33,709 nt of DNA from Firmicutes bacterium UBA5449 (GCA_002424305.1 DIQZ01000058.1:14329-48037), one strand, 5' to 3'; numbered from the stretch's first letter, positions 1-8,678 are shown. The notes: generated by a model not told the origin, from the letters alone. Numbers and translations are program-made.

Positions 1-5
1 GACGT

Positions 6-31
6 TGTCTATAGAAGCTGTCTATAGAAGC
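6..31. repeat. 13-bp perfect tandem duplication
   Basis: The 13-base unit TGTCTATAGAAGC occurs twice in direct succession (6-18 and 19-31), followed by a degenerate third and fourth copy (CTATCATGAAGCC, CTATGATAAAG) up to about base 60. It lies in the short leader before the racemase gene. I see no known element; it is one of several short tandem duplications in this window. Confidence 0.8.
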
Positions 32-103
32 TACCTATCATGAAGCCATCTATGATAAAGACCGTCCACTGACAAGAACCATCCGCGTGGGAAGGTGGTT
101 GCG

Positions 104-1063
104 ATGGGATTACGGTTCGCAAAGCTTAGCCCGGCAGGCAATACCACAATACTTGTCTTGGATCCCGTCCCCGAATCCGTACAAGCAGAGGTTGCCGCGG
201 GACTGATGAATCCTGCTATCCTCGGAGGAGAGCAGGTAGGCTTTGTCACGCTCATGGCTCAAGGGCCAATTGCAGCTACCATGCGTATGATGGGTGGTGA
301 GTTCTGCGGTAATGCAGCGAGATCCCTTGGGGCTTACTTGGCATCTATAAGGCATCCATCAATGCGAACGACAGATGATAGTAGCAAATCACAGGGGCTT
401 ATCCAAGTCTACGGAGTGGATACTCCTATCCTTGTCCAGGCCGAATTAGATGAGGAAGAAATGCCGTGTTGGGCATCATGTGCTTTTCCCGGAGCTCCCA
501 AGGTGGATTTTTTCTTTGTGGAGACCCTTTCATGGGCTTCATCAGGTCTCAGCCCGAATATTCGCATCTCGCCATGTGTTAACCCTCGAGATTTGCTAGA
601 GTCGTGGCTGGGAAAGGTTTCTCTGAAACTTAGGCCTTCGGTTGTAGCAGTGGTTCGATTAGAGGGAATAACACACATAGTTGTTGATGGACGCGACTAT
701 CGCACGGAAGAGAACATTCTGTTAGAGTTAAGCTATGCCCTGGGCTTGGAAGATGAAGCATGTATCGGGGTGATGTTCCGCTATGGGCTTGATGAAATAG
801 TGCCTTTGGTACATGTTGCTGCGACTAATACATTTGTTTGGGAATCAAGTTGCGCTTCGGGCGCTGCCGCTGTTGCCCTCGTCTACGCAAGTGCCTATGG
901 AGAAGCAGGTTGTTATGATTTCAAGCAGCCTGGAGGAGCATTATCCGTTACTGCGAGACCGCCCGATGTTGAAGAGGAGCCGTCCGATTCCTATGCAACA
1001 GTGTGCGGAGACGTGAGACTGGTGGCAGAAGGTACCGTTTTCATTGACATTGTCTCTGCCTAG
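104..1063 (+). CDS. CntK/DapF-fold amino-acid racemase
   Basis: A 319-residue protein of the diaminopimelate epimerase fold, which inverts the alpha carbon of an amino acid with two cysteines as acid/base pair and without PLP. Both cysteines are present: C68 in GGEFCGNAARS and C250 in WESSCASGAAA. The wording around them (EQVGF, GGEFCGNA, KQPGG near the C terminus) is closer, from memory, to the staphylococcal histidine racemase CntK than to true DapF, whose first motif is MCGNG-like. CntK supplies D-histidine for the metallophore staphylopine, but no CntL- or CntM-like gene lies on the visible side. I chose the ATG at 104, which has GAAGGTGG 5 bases upstream; an in-frame GTG at 95 is possible. 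The upstream neighbourhood is cut off by the window edge. Racemase fold is near certain; histidine as substrate is a guess. Confidence 0.8.
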   Translation: MGLRFAKLSPAGNTTILVLDPVPESVQAEVAAGLMNPAILGGEQVGFVTLMAQGPIAATMRMMGGEFCGNAARSLGAYLASIRHPSMRTTDDSSKSQGLIQVYGVDTPILVQAELDEEEMPCWASCAFPGAPKVDFFFVETLSWASSGLSPNIRISPCVNPRDLLESWLGKVSLKLRPSVVAVVRLEGITHIVVDGRDYRTEENILLELSYALGLEDEACIGVMFRYGLDEIVPLVHVAATNTFVWESSCASGAAAVALVYASAYGEAGCYDFKQPGGALSVTARPPDVEEEPSDSYATVCGDVRLVAEGTVFIDIVSA

Positions 1064-1383
1064 TGCTCGCAATTCTATCACTTCTTCTGGAACAGTGCTA
1101 GATAATCGACCACCCATTCATCGTTTTTGAGGGTGTACCTAAGTCCGTGAGGGATGCAAATAATTCTGTGTAAGTGATGTTTCTCTAGTTTCACTTGAGA
1201 TTGTAGAGACGACTACATGACATCACGTGCCCTTAGACGATTATCCAATAATACTGTGAGCTGTGATGTCACATGTCCCAATTTGGCAGGACTGAATAAG
1301 GTTAATGTGGGTACCGGGTACAGCACCGGGCACCGTACGAGGGAGTTAACGAGATAGCTGTCAAAGAATTGGCAGCAAGGGGC
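1064..1383. other. Intergenic region with an imperfect inverted repeat
   Basis: No credible gene is visible. Arms GACATCAC (1219-1226) and GTGATGTC (1263-1270) are inverted, and the pairing extends outwards (ACAT/ATGT) with a two-base bulge, giving about 12 pairs around a 36-base loop. No T-run follows, so it is not a normal terminator. The short GC-rich near-repeat ACCGGGTAC/CACCGGGCA follows at 1313-1335. Confidence 0.4.
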
Positions 1384-1412
1384 TTGCGGCAGGCTAAGGA
1401 ATAGTGTAATAT
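1384..1412 (+). promoter_or_regulatory. Sigma-A-type promoter of the FMN riboswitch-ribU transcript
   Basis: TTGCGG (1384-1389), a 17-base spacer and TAATAT (1407-1412). The predicted start point near 1419 lies about 20 bases before the first paired bases of the FMN aptamer, as expected for a riboswitch leader. Confidence 0.65.
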
Positions 1413-1438
1413 TTAGACAAAAGGAATAGCCATTGATA

Positions 1439-1579
1439 GATCTTCGGGGCAGGGTGAGGCTGGGGTTGCCAGTCAATTCCCGATCGGTGGTAATGCCGAA
1501 AGGCAAGTCCACAAGCTGCAAATGCAGTTGAGCCGGCGAAAAACCGGCACCGACGGTACAGTCCGGATGGGAGAAGGTC
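1439..1579 (+). ncRNA. FMN riboswitch (RFN element) aptamer
   Basis: The conserved RFN landmarks are in order: GATCTTCGGGGCAGGGTG at the 5' side, TTCCCGATCGGTGGTAA, then GCCGGCGAAAAACCGGC, CCGACGGTACAGTCCGGATG and the closing strand GAAGGTC, which pairs with GATCTTC to form P1. The aptamer binds flavin mononucleotide and represses riboflavin genes. It sits upstream of a RibU-type gene, which is exactly the expected target. Confidence 0.95.
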
Positions 1580-1626
1580 GCAAGCAAACACGAGATGCTT
1601 GTAGCGCTTTGAACGCCAGAGAATTG

Positions 1627-1660
1627 GAGCCCTGAGGTCTATTGCCCAGGGCTCTGCTGT
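1627..1660 (+). terminator. Likely expression-platform hairpin of the FMN riboswitch
   Basis: GAGCCCTG (1627-1634) pairs perfectly with CAGGGCTC (1647-1654) over a 12-base loop, followed by a T-rich but interrupted stretch (TGCTGTCTTGTT). Its position between the aptamer and ribU fits a transcription attenuator, though the tail is weak for an intrinsic terminator. Confidence 0.55.
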
Positions 1661-1827
1661 CTTGTTCAGGTAGCATGTAATGTTTCATCAACATGCGGCG
1701 TTTCAGCAGTGTGCAGCGGTTCGGAAGCATGCATTGCCAGTCAGCACAGGCTTTGTTTAAGCGGTATGCCGCGAACGACAAGACACCGGGTCCCGGGCGA
1801 GCGAGGCTACAGAGGAGGTTGCCTTCA

Positions 1828-2418
1828 GTGATAAACCGAAAAACCAGAACACTTGTGATACTAAGCGTACTTGCGTCCATGGCAGTGCTGTTGTCCCTTG
1901 CTAACTGGCCAATATTTCCATCAGCTCCTCACCTTCGTTTTGAGACAGCGGACGTGCCTGTATTAATTGCAGGGTTTGCTTTCGGACCGGGGGCGGGATT
2001 ACTGGTGACTTTCATCATGGCTGTCTTGATGGCTGCTATCACCGGTCTCGACGGGGTAGTCGGAGCCTTAATGCATTTCTTGAGTACAGGCAGCCTTGTG
2101 CTGGTTGCAAGTTTCATATACAGGCGCTTTCATACCCTTCGCGGGGCTATTACAGGCCTTGTGGCCGGCACTATGGCGCAGACTGTAGTAATGCCTCTTG
2201 TGAATCTGGCAATCGTTCCCATAATATATGGATTATCCAGACAGCAAGTAATTGCCATGCTTCCTATTCTTTTTGCTTTTAACGCTGTCAAAGCCGGGCT
2301 GAGTTCAGTCATAACGTTCCTCGTATATAAGCGCGTATCATGGCTCCTTAAAGGTTTTGTGGCGCAAGACGAAAAGAGGAAGGATTATGGAGAGAGCACA
2401 GAGCGTTGGATTTTCTAG
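1828..2418 (+). CDS. ribU: Riboflavin ECF transporter S component RibU
   Basis: A 196-residue membrane protein that binds riboflavin and hands it to the shared ECF energising module (EcfA, EcfA', EcfT), which is not in this window. The sequence is almost wholly hydrophobic with about six membrane segments and the N-terminal S-component pattern seen in RibU (FPSAPHLRFETADVP, then GFAFGPGAG). The GTG at 1828 is chosen because AGAGGAGG ends 9 bases before it and the S-component fold starts right after; an upstream ATG at 1693 would add 45 non-conserved residues and no good ribosome site. Control by the FMN riboswitch just upstream is independent evidence for riboflavin as the cargo. It is monocistronic as far as can be seen. 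Confidence 0.9.
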   Translation: MINRKTRTLVILSVLASMAVLLSLANWPIFPSAPHLRFETADVPVLIAGFAFGPGAGLLVTFIMAVLMAAITGLDGVVGALMHFLSTGSLVLVASFIYRRFHTLRGAITGLVAGTMAQTVVMPLVNLAIVPIIYGLSRQQVIAMLPILFAFNAVKAGLSSVITFLVYKRVSWLLKGFVAQDEKRKDYGESTERWIF

Positions 2419-2558
2419 ATTCCATAAATATCCCATGCTTCGTAGCAGGAGTATTAAGAATCGGTATCGAATAAGGATCGATGCCTAACAATCTATCAAA
2501 GTATCAACGTATGGCTTTAGCATGAGGCTGAAGAGCAGGTTGTAGGGGGTGATAATGG

Positions 2559-2574
2559 AATAGAGTAATAGAGT
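2559..2574. repeat. 8-bp tandem repeat upstream of the DUF3798 operon
   Basis: AATAGAGT occurs twice in direct succession, with further GAGTAGAG fragments continuing to about 2600. It lies in the 230-base gap between ribU and the binding-protein gene, where I found no convincing promoter hexamers. Confidence 0.6.
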
Positions 2575-2648
2575 AGAGTGGTTGAGTAGAGCGAAGGAGT
2601 TTCCGGAGTCACCGTTTCTTAAGCAGAAGAAGAAGGAGAGTAGATAAA

Positions 2649-3767
2649 ATGAAAAGGTTTATGATTTGTTTATTAGTATTGACTTTTCTTATTGGCACGA
2701 TAGGTATTACCGGGGCAGCAGCCACAGCCTATAAGATTGGGCTTGTAACAGGAACAGTCTCTCAAGGCGAGGACGAGTACCGCGCTGCCGAGAAGATGGT
2801 AGCTAAGTATGGTGATATGATAAGACACGTCACCTATCCTGACAACTTCATGCAGGAGCAGGAGACCACCATAGCCCAAATCACAGGTCTTGCTGCAGAC
2901 AAGGACGTCAAAGCTATCATAGTCAACCAGGCAGTCCCGGGCACAGTTGCAGCTATCAGGCAAGTACGGGAAATACGTCCGGATATTATTTTCCTCCTGG
3001 GCGTCCCTCACGAGGATCCTCCTCTAGTCAACGTCACTGCGGATCTTGCATTTGAAACCGATCAGGAAGCGCGAGGCGTGACAATTGTGAATCTCGCAAA
3101 GCAACTGGGAGCAAAGAAGTTCCTCCACTATTCCTTCCCAAGACATATGTCCATGGAGCTCTTGGCTAAGCGTGCTGATATCATGAAGGCTGAGTGTAAG
3201 AACATTGGGTTGGAGTTTGTCTTTGCAACCGCTCCTGACCCAATGGGCGAGTCAGGTATACCCGGTGCTCAGCAGTTTATTCTTGAAGATGTTCCCAGAC
3301 AGGTTGAGAAGTACGGGAAAGATATCGCTTTGTTTAGCACCAACTGTGGTATGCAGGAAGCCCTTATCACTGCAGCGCTGAACACCGGAGCTATCTTCCC
3401 TGAGCAGTGCTGTCCGAGCCCCACGCATGGTTACCCGGCAGCTCTCGGCCTGGAAATCACTGACGCAATGAAAGGGAATATCCCTGCAATTCTAAAGGCC
3501 ATTAATGAGGCTATTGTCTCAAAGGGTGGCGCAGGACGCTTTGCCACGTGGCCTATTCCCACCAACTACCTTCTTGTTGAAGCTTGCGTAGAGATTGCCC
3601 GTGACACGATTGAAGGCAAGATGACGCTTGACGATATGGACGCCGTTAAGGCCAGATTGGAAGCTGCGGCCGGCGTTTCAATGGGAATTTCTAAGCTTGA
3701 TAAAGAGAAGGGTAACTTCTATCTCATAACAAGTGGTTCCGTCATTTTCGGGAAAGACGAATTCTAA
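2649..3767 (+). CDS. DUF3798-family ABC transporter substrate-binding protein
   Basis: A 372-residue exported protein that I recognise as DUF3798: after a signal peptide (about residues 1-26, basic KR start, hydrophobic core, GAAATA cleavage area) comes the family signature YKIGLVTGTVSQGEDEYRAA. The fold should resemble periplasmic binding proteins of the sugar/BMP type. It is the first gene of an importer operon (ATPase, two permeases), so it is very likely the solute receptor; the solute is unknown. There is no lipobox cysteine, unlike most binding proteins of single-membrane Bacillota, so it may be periplasmic or secreted. The start is supported by AAGGAGAG 8 bases upstream. It contains several cysteines after residue 180 (for example NCGMQEA and EQCCPSP), which is unusual for an exported protein. 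Confidence 0.85.
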   Translation: MKRFMICLLVLTFLIGTIGITGAAATAYKIGLVTGTVSQGEDEYRAAEKMVAKYGDMIRHVTYPDNFMQEQETTIAQITGLAADKDVKAIIVNQAVPGTVAAIRQVREIRPDIIFLLGVPHEDPPLVNVTADLAFETDQEARGVTIVNLAKQLGAKKFLHYSFPRHMSMELLAKRADIMKAECKNIGLEFVFATAPDPMGESGIPGAQQFILEDVPRQVEKYGKDIALFSTNCGMQEALITAALNTGAIFPEQCCPSPTHGYPAALGLEITDAMKGNIPAILKAINEAIVSKGGAGRFATWPIPTNYLLVEACVEIARDTIEGKMTLDDMDAVKARLEAAAGVSMGISKLDKEKGNFYLITSGSVIFGKDEF

Positions 3768-3802
3768 TTGACAAGTGAACTTGATAATGCGGGGTATGGG
3801 AT

Positions 3803-3823
3803 GCCGGGTGTGGATCATCCGGC
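3803..3823 (+). other. Intercistronic hairpin between binding protein and ATPase genes
   Basis: GCCGGGTG (3803-3810) pairs with CATCCGGC (3816-3823), one G-T wobble, loop of five bases, no T-run. Such hairpins after a binding-protein gene often stabilise its mRNA end and lower expression of the downstream ATPase and permeases; that role is inferred from position. Confidence 0.45.
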
Positions 3824-3938
3824 GCCCAGCCTCTTCCTGTAGCTAAAATAGCTAAGAATGCCCAAGTCTAAGTCAAGTCAGAATTCGATGCTTTACGTTT
3901 TAGTGGATCTCGTATTGTGAGAAGGGAAGAACAAGAAC

Positions 3939-5549
3939 ATGGAACGATCACGACGTGTCCTGGAAATGAAGGGTATCACAAAGCAATATTTTGGTAATAC
4001 AGTCCTAAACGATGTCTCCATTGCTCTTTGTCCCGGTGAAATTCACGCTCTTGTCGGTGAGAATGGGGCAGGCAAATCAACTTTGATGAATATCCTTTTT
4101 GGTATGCCTGTAATCCATACTACCGGTGGCTTTTCCGGGGAAATACTTATTGACGGAGAGAAGGTAGACCTCTCGTCTCCGGCTGCAGCCATGCAGGCGG
4201 GAATTGGTATGGTTCACCAGGAATTTATGTTGTTGCCCGGGTTTACTATTACAGAAAACATCAAGCTGAACCGTGAAACAACACGGCAGAACGCTCTTAG
4301 CAGGCTATTTCATTCGCAAAGCCTGGATTATCTTGACGTTCCTACTATGCGGAAGGATGCCAGACGCGCTTTAGACCGTCTCGACTTATCTATTGACGAA
4401 TGGTTGCCTGTGGCAGGCCTTCCCGTGGGATATATGCAGTTCATCGAGATTGCCAGGGAGGTTGACAAGAAGGAAGTAAAGATCTTGGTTTTCGATGAAC
4501 CTACTGCTGTCCTAACTGAAACTGAAGCTGACCGTCTCTTGGGTTCGCTTCGTAGACTTGCCGCAGACGGTATTGCCATTCTTTTCATTACACATCGCTT
4601 GGATGAAGTTATGGCTGTAGCAGACAGGATCACAGTCCTTCGTGACGGTGAGACTGTAGCAAGATTGAATAGAGATGAAGCTGTTGTTGAGAGACTCGCT
4701 GAGTTAATGGTTGGAAGAAAGGTAGAAAAGATAGATTTGCCTCCTCGCCACAAAGACCCCGGTGAAGAGGACTTGGCTTTGACCATTGATAATCTCGTAG
4801 TCAATATGCCCGGCGAGATGGTTCGTGGCTTGTCAATGACTATTCGGCGCGGCGAAATTCTCGGTATCGGGGGGCTTGCCGGTCATGGGAAGCTAGGTAT
4901 TGCCAACGGAATAATGGGTCTTTATTCTTCGTCAGGCCGGGTCAGCAAGAATGGCGACGATATTCCGCTCAATTCCCCTGAACAAGTCCTCTTGAAGGGA
5001 CTTGCGTTTGTTTCGGAAGACAGGCGTGGTGTCGGGCTGTTGCTGGATGAGCCTATAGAAAGAAACATCTGCGTTACTGCAATGCAGGCTCAAAATAAGT
5101 TTCTTCGATCCTGGCCTCATTTTTTGCCGGGACTCAGGCTGGAGAACCGAGGAGAGATTAGGGCTTATTCCGATGAAATGATACGAAAACTGGATATACG
5201 ATGTCTTGGCACGACTCAACCGGTGCGGAGCCTGTCCGGCGGCAATCAACAAAAGGTATGCGTAGCCAAGGCGCTTGCACTTGATCCTGAGATCCTCTTT
5301 GTTTCTGAGCCGACCCGAGGTATTGACGTCGGTGCTAAGCGACTTGTTCTCGATCTCTTGGTCCGCCTCAATCGGGAACATAACGTGACGATAATCATGA
5401 CCTCCAGCGAACTCGGAGAGCTTCGTAAGATATGCGACAGAGTTGCTATTGTCTATCGCGGCAGACTCGCCGGGATCTTGCCACCTGATGCCTCTGACGC
5501 CGAGTTTGGTCTGATGATGGCAGGCGGAGTCAGGAAGGAGGCAGTCTAG
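3939..5549 (+). CDS. Sugar-type ABC importer ATPase with two nucleotide-binding domains
   Basis: A 536-residue cytoplasmic ATPase of the RbsA/MglA type, which powers import through the two permeases encoded next. Domain 1 (about 8-255) has Walker A GENGAGKST (40-48), Q-loop VHQEFML and Walker B FDEPTAV with D186 and E187, but its signature motif is degenerate. Domain 2 (about 270-530) has a degenerate P-loop (GLAGHGKLG, no GK[ST]) and an intact LSGGNQQK signature at 432. This asymmetric pattern, one good ATP site built from both halves, is normal for the family. The next gene starts two bases after its stop, so translation is probably coupled. Substrate specificity cannot be read from the ATPase. 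Confidence 0.92.
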   Translation: MERSRRVLEMKGITKQYFGNTVLNDVSIALCPGEIHALVGENGAGKSTLMNILFGMPVIHTTGGFSGEILIDGEKVDLSSPAAAMQAGIGMVHQEFMLLPGFTITENIKLNRETTRQNALSRLFHSQSLDYLDVPTMRKDARRALDRLDLSIDEWLPVAGLPVGYMQFIEIAREVDKKEVKILVFDEPTAVLTETEADRLLGSLRRLAADGIAILFITHRLDEVMAVADRITVLRDGETVARLNRDEAVVERLAELMVGRKVEKIDLPPRHKDPGEEDLALTIDNLVVNMPGEMVRGLSMTIRRGEILGIGGLAGHGKLGIANGIMGLYSSSGRVSKNGDDIPLNSPEQVLLKGLAFVSEDRRGVGLLLDEPIERNICVTAMQAQNKFLRSWPHFLPGLRLENRGEIRAYSDEMIRKLDIRCLGTTQPVRSLSGGNQQKVCVAKALALDPEILFVSEPTRGIDVGAKRLVLDLLVRLNREHNVTIIMTSSELGELRKICDRVAIVYRGRLAGILPPDASDAEFGLMMAGGVRKEAV

Positions 5550-5551
5550 GC

Positions 5552-6592
5552 ATGACACTCAGACTTAGACGGATTGTTGAGAACATAGGAATACCCAGGC
5601 TAATAATTGCCGGGTTTCTCTTAATCATATTTATTACAGCATACATCACCGACATGTCAGTGCCTCAGCTTATGACTGATTCTCTTGTCAGAGTCGGGAT
5701 GAACGGAATACTTGTTCTTGCAATGGTTCCGACAATAAGCTGTGGAGTAGGCCTTAATTTCGGTCTGCCCCTGGGAGTGCTAAGTGGCTTGGTAGGCGCC
5801 CTCATTAGTATGGAGAGGAATCTGAAAGGCTTCAGCGGCTTGTTTGCGGCTATTGGATTTGCTATACCTATAGCAGTCGTCGTAGGATACCTTTACGCGA
5901 AACTTTTAGAGAGCGTGAAGGGACAAGAGATGATGGTCGGAACTTATGTGGGATTTTCCACTGTCGCAGTAATGTGCGTCTTTTGGCTACTGGCGCCGTT
6001 TAAGAACCCGGAACTCATATGGGCGATCGGAGGGAAGGGACTAAGGTTTACCTTGACTTTAGGCAATCATTTCGGAAAAGTTCTCAATGAGTTTGCCGTA
6101 TTTCAGTTGTTCGGGGTCAAGATATCCGCAGGACTCCTTGGATTCTTTTTGCTATTTTGCCTGCTTATATACTTCTTCTACAAGACAAAACTGGGTATTG
6201 CAATGTTGGCCGCCGGAGCGAATCCCGTATTTGCCAGGTCTGCAGGTATAGATGTTCGAAGTATGAAGGCGGTAGGGGTTGTTCTGTCTACTGTGCTGGC
6301 GGCTATAGGTATAATTATCTATGCACAGAGTTATGGATTTCTTCAGCTCTACATGGCACCCTTGATGATGGCATTTCCTGCTGTAGCTGCGATCCTGATA
6401 GGCGGGGCAAGCTTGCAGAAAGCTACTATCTCCAATGTTATCATCGGTACGTTACTGTTCCAGACCCTCTTGACTACTGCTCTGCCTGTTACCAGTAGGG
6501 TGATCCAGGGCGACATTTCAGAGGTTGCCAGGCTGATTATTTCGAACGGCATGATCCTTTACGCATTGACGCGTTCGACAGGGGGTAAGTAG
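5552..6592 (+). CDS. ABC importer permease 1 (BPD_transp_2/RbsC type)
   Basis: A 346-residue inner-membrane permease with about nine or ten hydrophobic segments. The stretch GVGLNFGLPLG in the first third and the ARSAGIDVRSMK cytoplasmic loop, with the conserved G-I-x-V pattern that contacts the ATPase, mark it as a member of the branched-chain/sugar permease family. It follows the ATPase gene by two bases and is followed by its paralogue three bases later. The pair should form the heterodimeric channel. Substrate unknown. Confidence 0.88.
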   Translation: MTLRLRRIVENIGIPRLIIAGFLLIIFITAYITDMSVPQLMTDSLVRVGMNGILVLAMVPTISCGVGLNFGLPLGVLSGLVGALISMERNLKGFSGLFAAIGFAIPIAVVVGYLYAKLLESVKGQEMMVGTYVGFSTVAVMCVFWLLAPFKNPELIWAIGGKGLRFTLTLGNHFGKVLNEFAVFQLFGVKISAGLLGFFLLFCLLIYFFYKTKLGIAMLAAGANPVFARSAGIDVRSMKAVGVVLSTVLAAIGIIIYAQSYGFLQLYMAPLMMAFPAVAAILIGGASLQKATISNVIIGTLLFQTLLTTALPVTSRVIQGDISEVARLIISNGMILYALTRSTGGK

Positions 6593-6595
6593 TAA

Positions 6596-7726
6596 ATGAC
6601 AAACATGACAGATCCGAAAACAGTCGAATCAGGCCGAAGCGTCAGCTTGGACGTGCGTCGCATAATCGCAACTAACGGTGTGCCCATCTTGTTCCTGGCA
6701 CTTTCCATTACGATGGCACTGGTTGCAGGGCTCAATGTCACGTTTCTTCTTAATGAAGTGGTGACAAGGCTTGCCCGTAACTCGTTGCTGGTACTATCTC
6801 TTTTGATTCCGGTCACCGCAGGAATGGGACTGAACTTCGGTATAGTAATCGGCGCCATGGCAGGGCAGGGTGCTGCAATTGCTGTGACTTACTGGGGTGT
6901 CACAGGTGTTCGAGGGTTCTTGCTAGCCTGCTTACTGTCTACACCTATCGCTGCTATTGCCGGATGGCTTGCAGGTAATGTGCTGAACCGGGCAAAGGGA
7001 CGCGAGATGATTACCAGCATGATACTGGGCTTCTTTGCCAACGGTATTTATCAGTTAATCTTCCTTTTCATTGTAGGCCCGATAATTCCTCTCAATGATC
7101 GGCGCCTTCTATTGCCTTCAGGAATTGGTGTTCGAAATACTGTTGACCTCATTAATATAGCTCAATCCCTCGACAAGATTTGGAGGCCTGTCATAGGCGG
7201 AGTACGTATCCCAGTTGTCACATTGCTGATATCTGCAGGGATGTGCGTGGTTATTGGCTTCCTCATGAAGACTAAGATGGGTCAGAACCTCCGCGCAGTG
7301 GGCCAGGATATGCACATAGCTGAAGTAATGGGTATCAAGGTGGACAAGACCCGGATCATTGCAATGATTTTGTCAACAGTCATAGCAGGCTGGGGACAGC
7401 TAATATTCTTGCAGAACATAGGCACCCTAAATACCTATAACAGTCATGAACAAGTTGGCATGTTCTCTATTGCAGCCCTTCTTGTGGGAGGTGCTTCAAC
7501 CCGGCGTGCTACTATTTGGCAGGCTATAGTGGGTGTGGTCTTATTCCATACTCTCTTCGTAGTCTCACCTTTGGCAGGACAGAGACTCTTCGGAGTGCCG
7601 CAAATCGGCGAGTATTTCCGTGTGTTTGTGGCTTACGGCATTATTGCTGTTGCACTGGCTCTCCATGCCTGGCAGGGGCGGCAGGTTCGGCGAAGAGCTG
7701 CCGAGGAAGCTATGCTTACAGAATAA
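6596..7726 (+). CDS. ABC importer permease 2 (BPD_transp_2/RbsC type)
   Basis: A 376-residue permease, paralogous to the gene before it: GMGLNFGIVIG matches GVGLNFGLPLG, and the ATPase-contact loop reads AEVMGIKVDKTR. About ten hydrophobic segments, with a basic, Arg-rich C terminus (RQVRRRAAEE). It is the last gene of the importer operon. A 20-bp tandem duplication spans its stop codon, and a strong terminator follows at 7802. Confidence 0.88.
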   Translation: MTNMTDPKTVESGRSVSLDVRRIIATNGVPILFLALSITMALVAGLNVTFLLNEVVTRLARNSLLVLSLLIPVTAGMGLNFGIVIGAMAGQGAAIAVTYWGVTGVRGFLLACLLSTPIAAIAGWLAGNVLNRAKGREMITSMILGFFANGIYQLIFLFIVGPIIPLNDRRLLLPSGIGVRNTVDLINIAQSLDKIWRPVIGGVRIPVVTLLISAGMCVVIGFLMKTKMGQNLRAVGQDMHIAEVMGIKVDKTRIIAMILSTVIAGWGQLIFLQNIGTLNTYNSHEQVGMFSIAALLVGGASTRRATIWQAIVGVVLFHTLFVVSPLAGQRLFGVPQIGEYFRVFVAYGIIAVALALHAWQGRQVRRRAAEEAMLTE

Positions 7727-7754
7727 GCTTATGACTTACAGAATAGGCCTATGA
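7715..7754. repeat. 20-bp tandem duplication across the permease stop codon
   Basis: CTTACAGAATAAGCTTATGA (7715-7734) is followed at once by a second copy (7735-7754) differing at two positions. The duplicated unit contains the last codons and the stop of the permease gene (TAA in copy 1, TAG in copy 2). Confidence 0.9.
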
Positions 7755-7801
7755 GTCAACGTGACGAGACAAACGGAGTCCATGAAGATGCTATGATTCG
7801 G

Positions 7802-7838
7802 ACGCTCTGCTTCCTACTGAAAGAAGCAGGGCGTTTTT
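7802..7838 (+). terminator. Intrinsic terminator of the DUF3798 importer operon
   Basis: ACGCTCTGCTTC (7802-7813) pairs with GAAGCAGGGCGT (7823-7834) with one wobble and a nine-base loop, followed by TTTT. The T-run is on the plus strand only, so it ends the importer transcript before the convergent minus-strand genes. Confidence 0.9.
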
Positions 7839-7871
7839 GTGCTTTCGTCTCAGTCCTTCTCGTGCCTGTTA

Positions 7872-8678
7872 TTATGTGCTGTCTGTCATTTCCCTTTGCG
7901 CGAGTTCATGTGCGATTATTGCAGCTCCATATGCCCCTGCAAACTGCGATGCGGCAGGCACTGACACCCGTTGCGATAACTTCTTCTCAAGAGATAATCT
8001 GACACCTGAGTTCTTGCTGACTCCCCCGGTCATGACTACATTAGGCGCAATCCCCACTCTATGCACCATCCCAAGCAGTCTGTCCGCCACTGCATCACAC
8101 AGGCCGCGAATTATCGGTTCAGGTGCTATGCCTCCGGATAAGAGGCTGATTACCTCAGATTCGGCAAATACTGTACAAGTGCTTGATATGTCAACAGGCC
8201 TCTTCGCGGCTTTCCACATCCGTCCGAAATCTAAGAGGGATACTCCCAGTCTCTCTGCCATCACCTCAAGAAACCTTCCGGTTCCTGCTGCGCATTTATC
8301 GTTCATTACGAAATCCGCTACCATTCCGTCTTCATCAAGACGGATGACTTTTGAGTCTTGACCACCGATATCTATCACCAGTCCGGCCCGGGGCACTAAA
8401 GCTTTTGCTCCCCTCCCATGGCACGTAATTTCAGTGACAGTTCTGTCAGCCTCTTCGACCCGGGCACGCCCATAGCCTGTTGACACTACGAACGATAGAT
8501 CTTTTTCAGTCAGCCCGTTGCCATGAAGTAGCTGTCTCATGCATTCTCTTGCCGTGGCAGCGAGATCTGTTCCGGTTGGGAGCATACATTTAAATACGGG
8601 TTTCCCGTCTAAGAGGAGGATCCCCTTGGTTGCAGAAGAGCCTACGTCAATTCCCGCTACATACGAGCAGTTCTTCAA
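7872..8678 (-). CDS. 2-hydroxyacyl-CoA dehydratase activator (BadF/HgdC-type ATPase)
   Basis: A 268-residue ASKHA-fold ATPase that in this family binds one [4Fe-4S] cluster between two subunits and injects a low-potential electron into the partner dehydratase on ATP hydrolysis. The phosphate-binding motif GIDVGSSATKG is at the N terminus, VIDIGGQDSK at 101-110, and the two cluster cysteines are C129 (NDKCAAGTGRF) and C168 (SSTCTVFAESE), each in the expected context. Length is normal for HgdC/HadI. It is the last gene of a three-gene minus-strand set, four bases after the larger subunit, so its partner is almost certainly that pair. The electron donor would be a ferredoxin or flavodoxin encoded elsewhere. 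Reaction and substrate are not known. Confidence 0.92.
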   Translation of the reverse strand: MKNCSYVAGIDVGSSATKGILLLDGKPVFKCMLPTGTDLAATARECMRQLLHGNGLTEKDLSFVVSTGYGRARVEEADRTVTEITCHGRGAKALVPRAGLVIDIGGQDSKVIRLDEDGMVADFVMNDKCAAGTGRFLEVMAERLGVSLLDFGRMWKAAKRPVDISSTCTVFAESEVISLLSGGIAPEPIIRGLCDAVADRLLGMVHRVGIAPNVVMTGGVSKNSGVRLSLEKKLSQRVSVPAASQFAGAYGAAIIAHELAQREMTDST

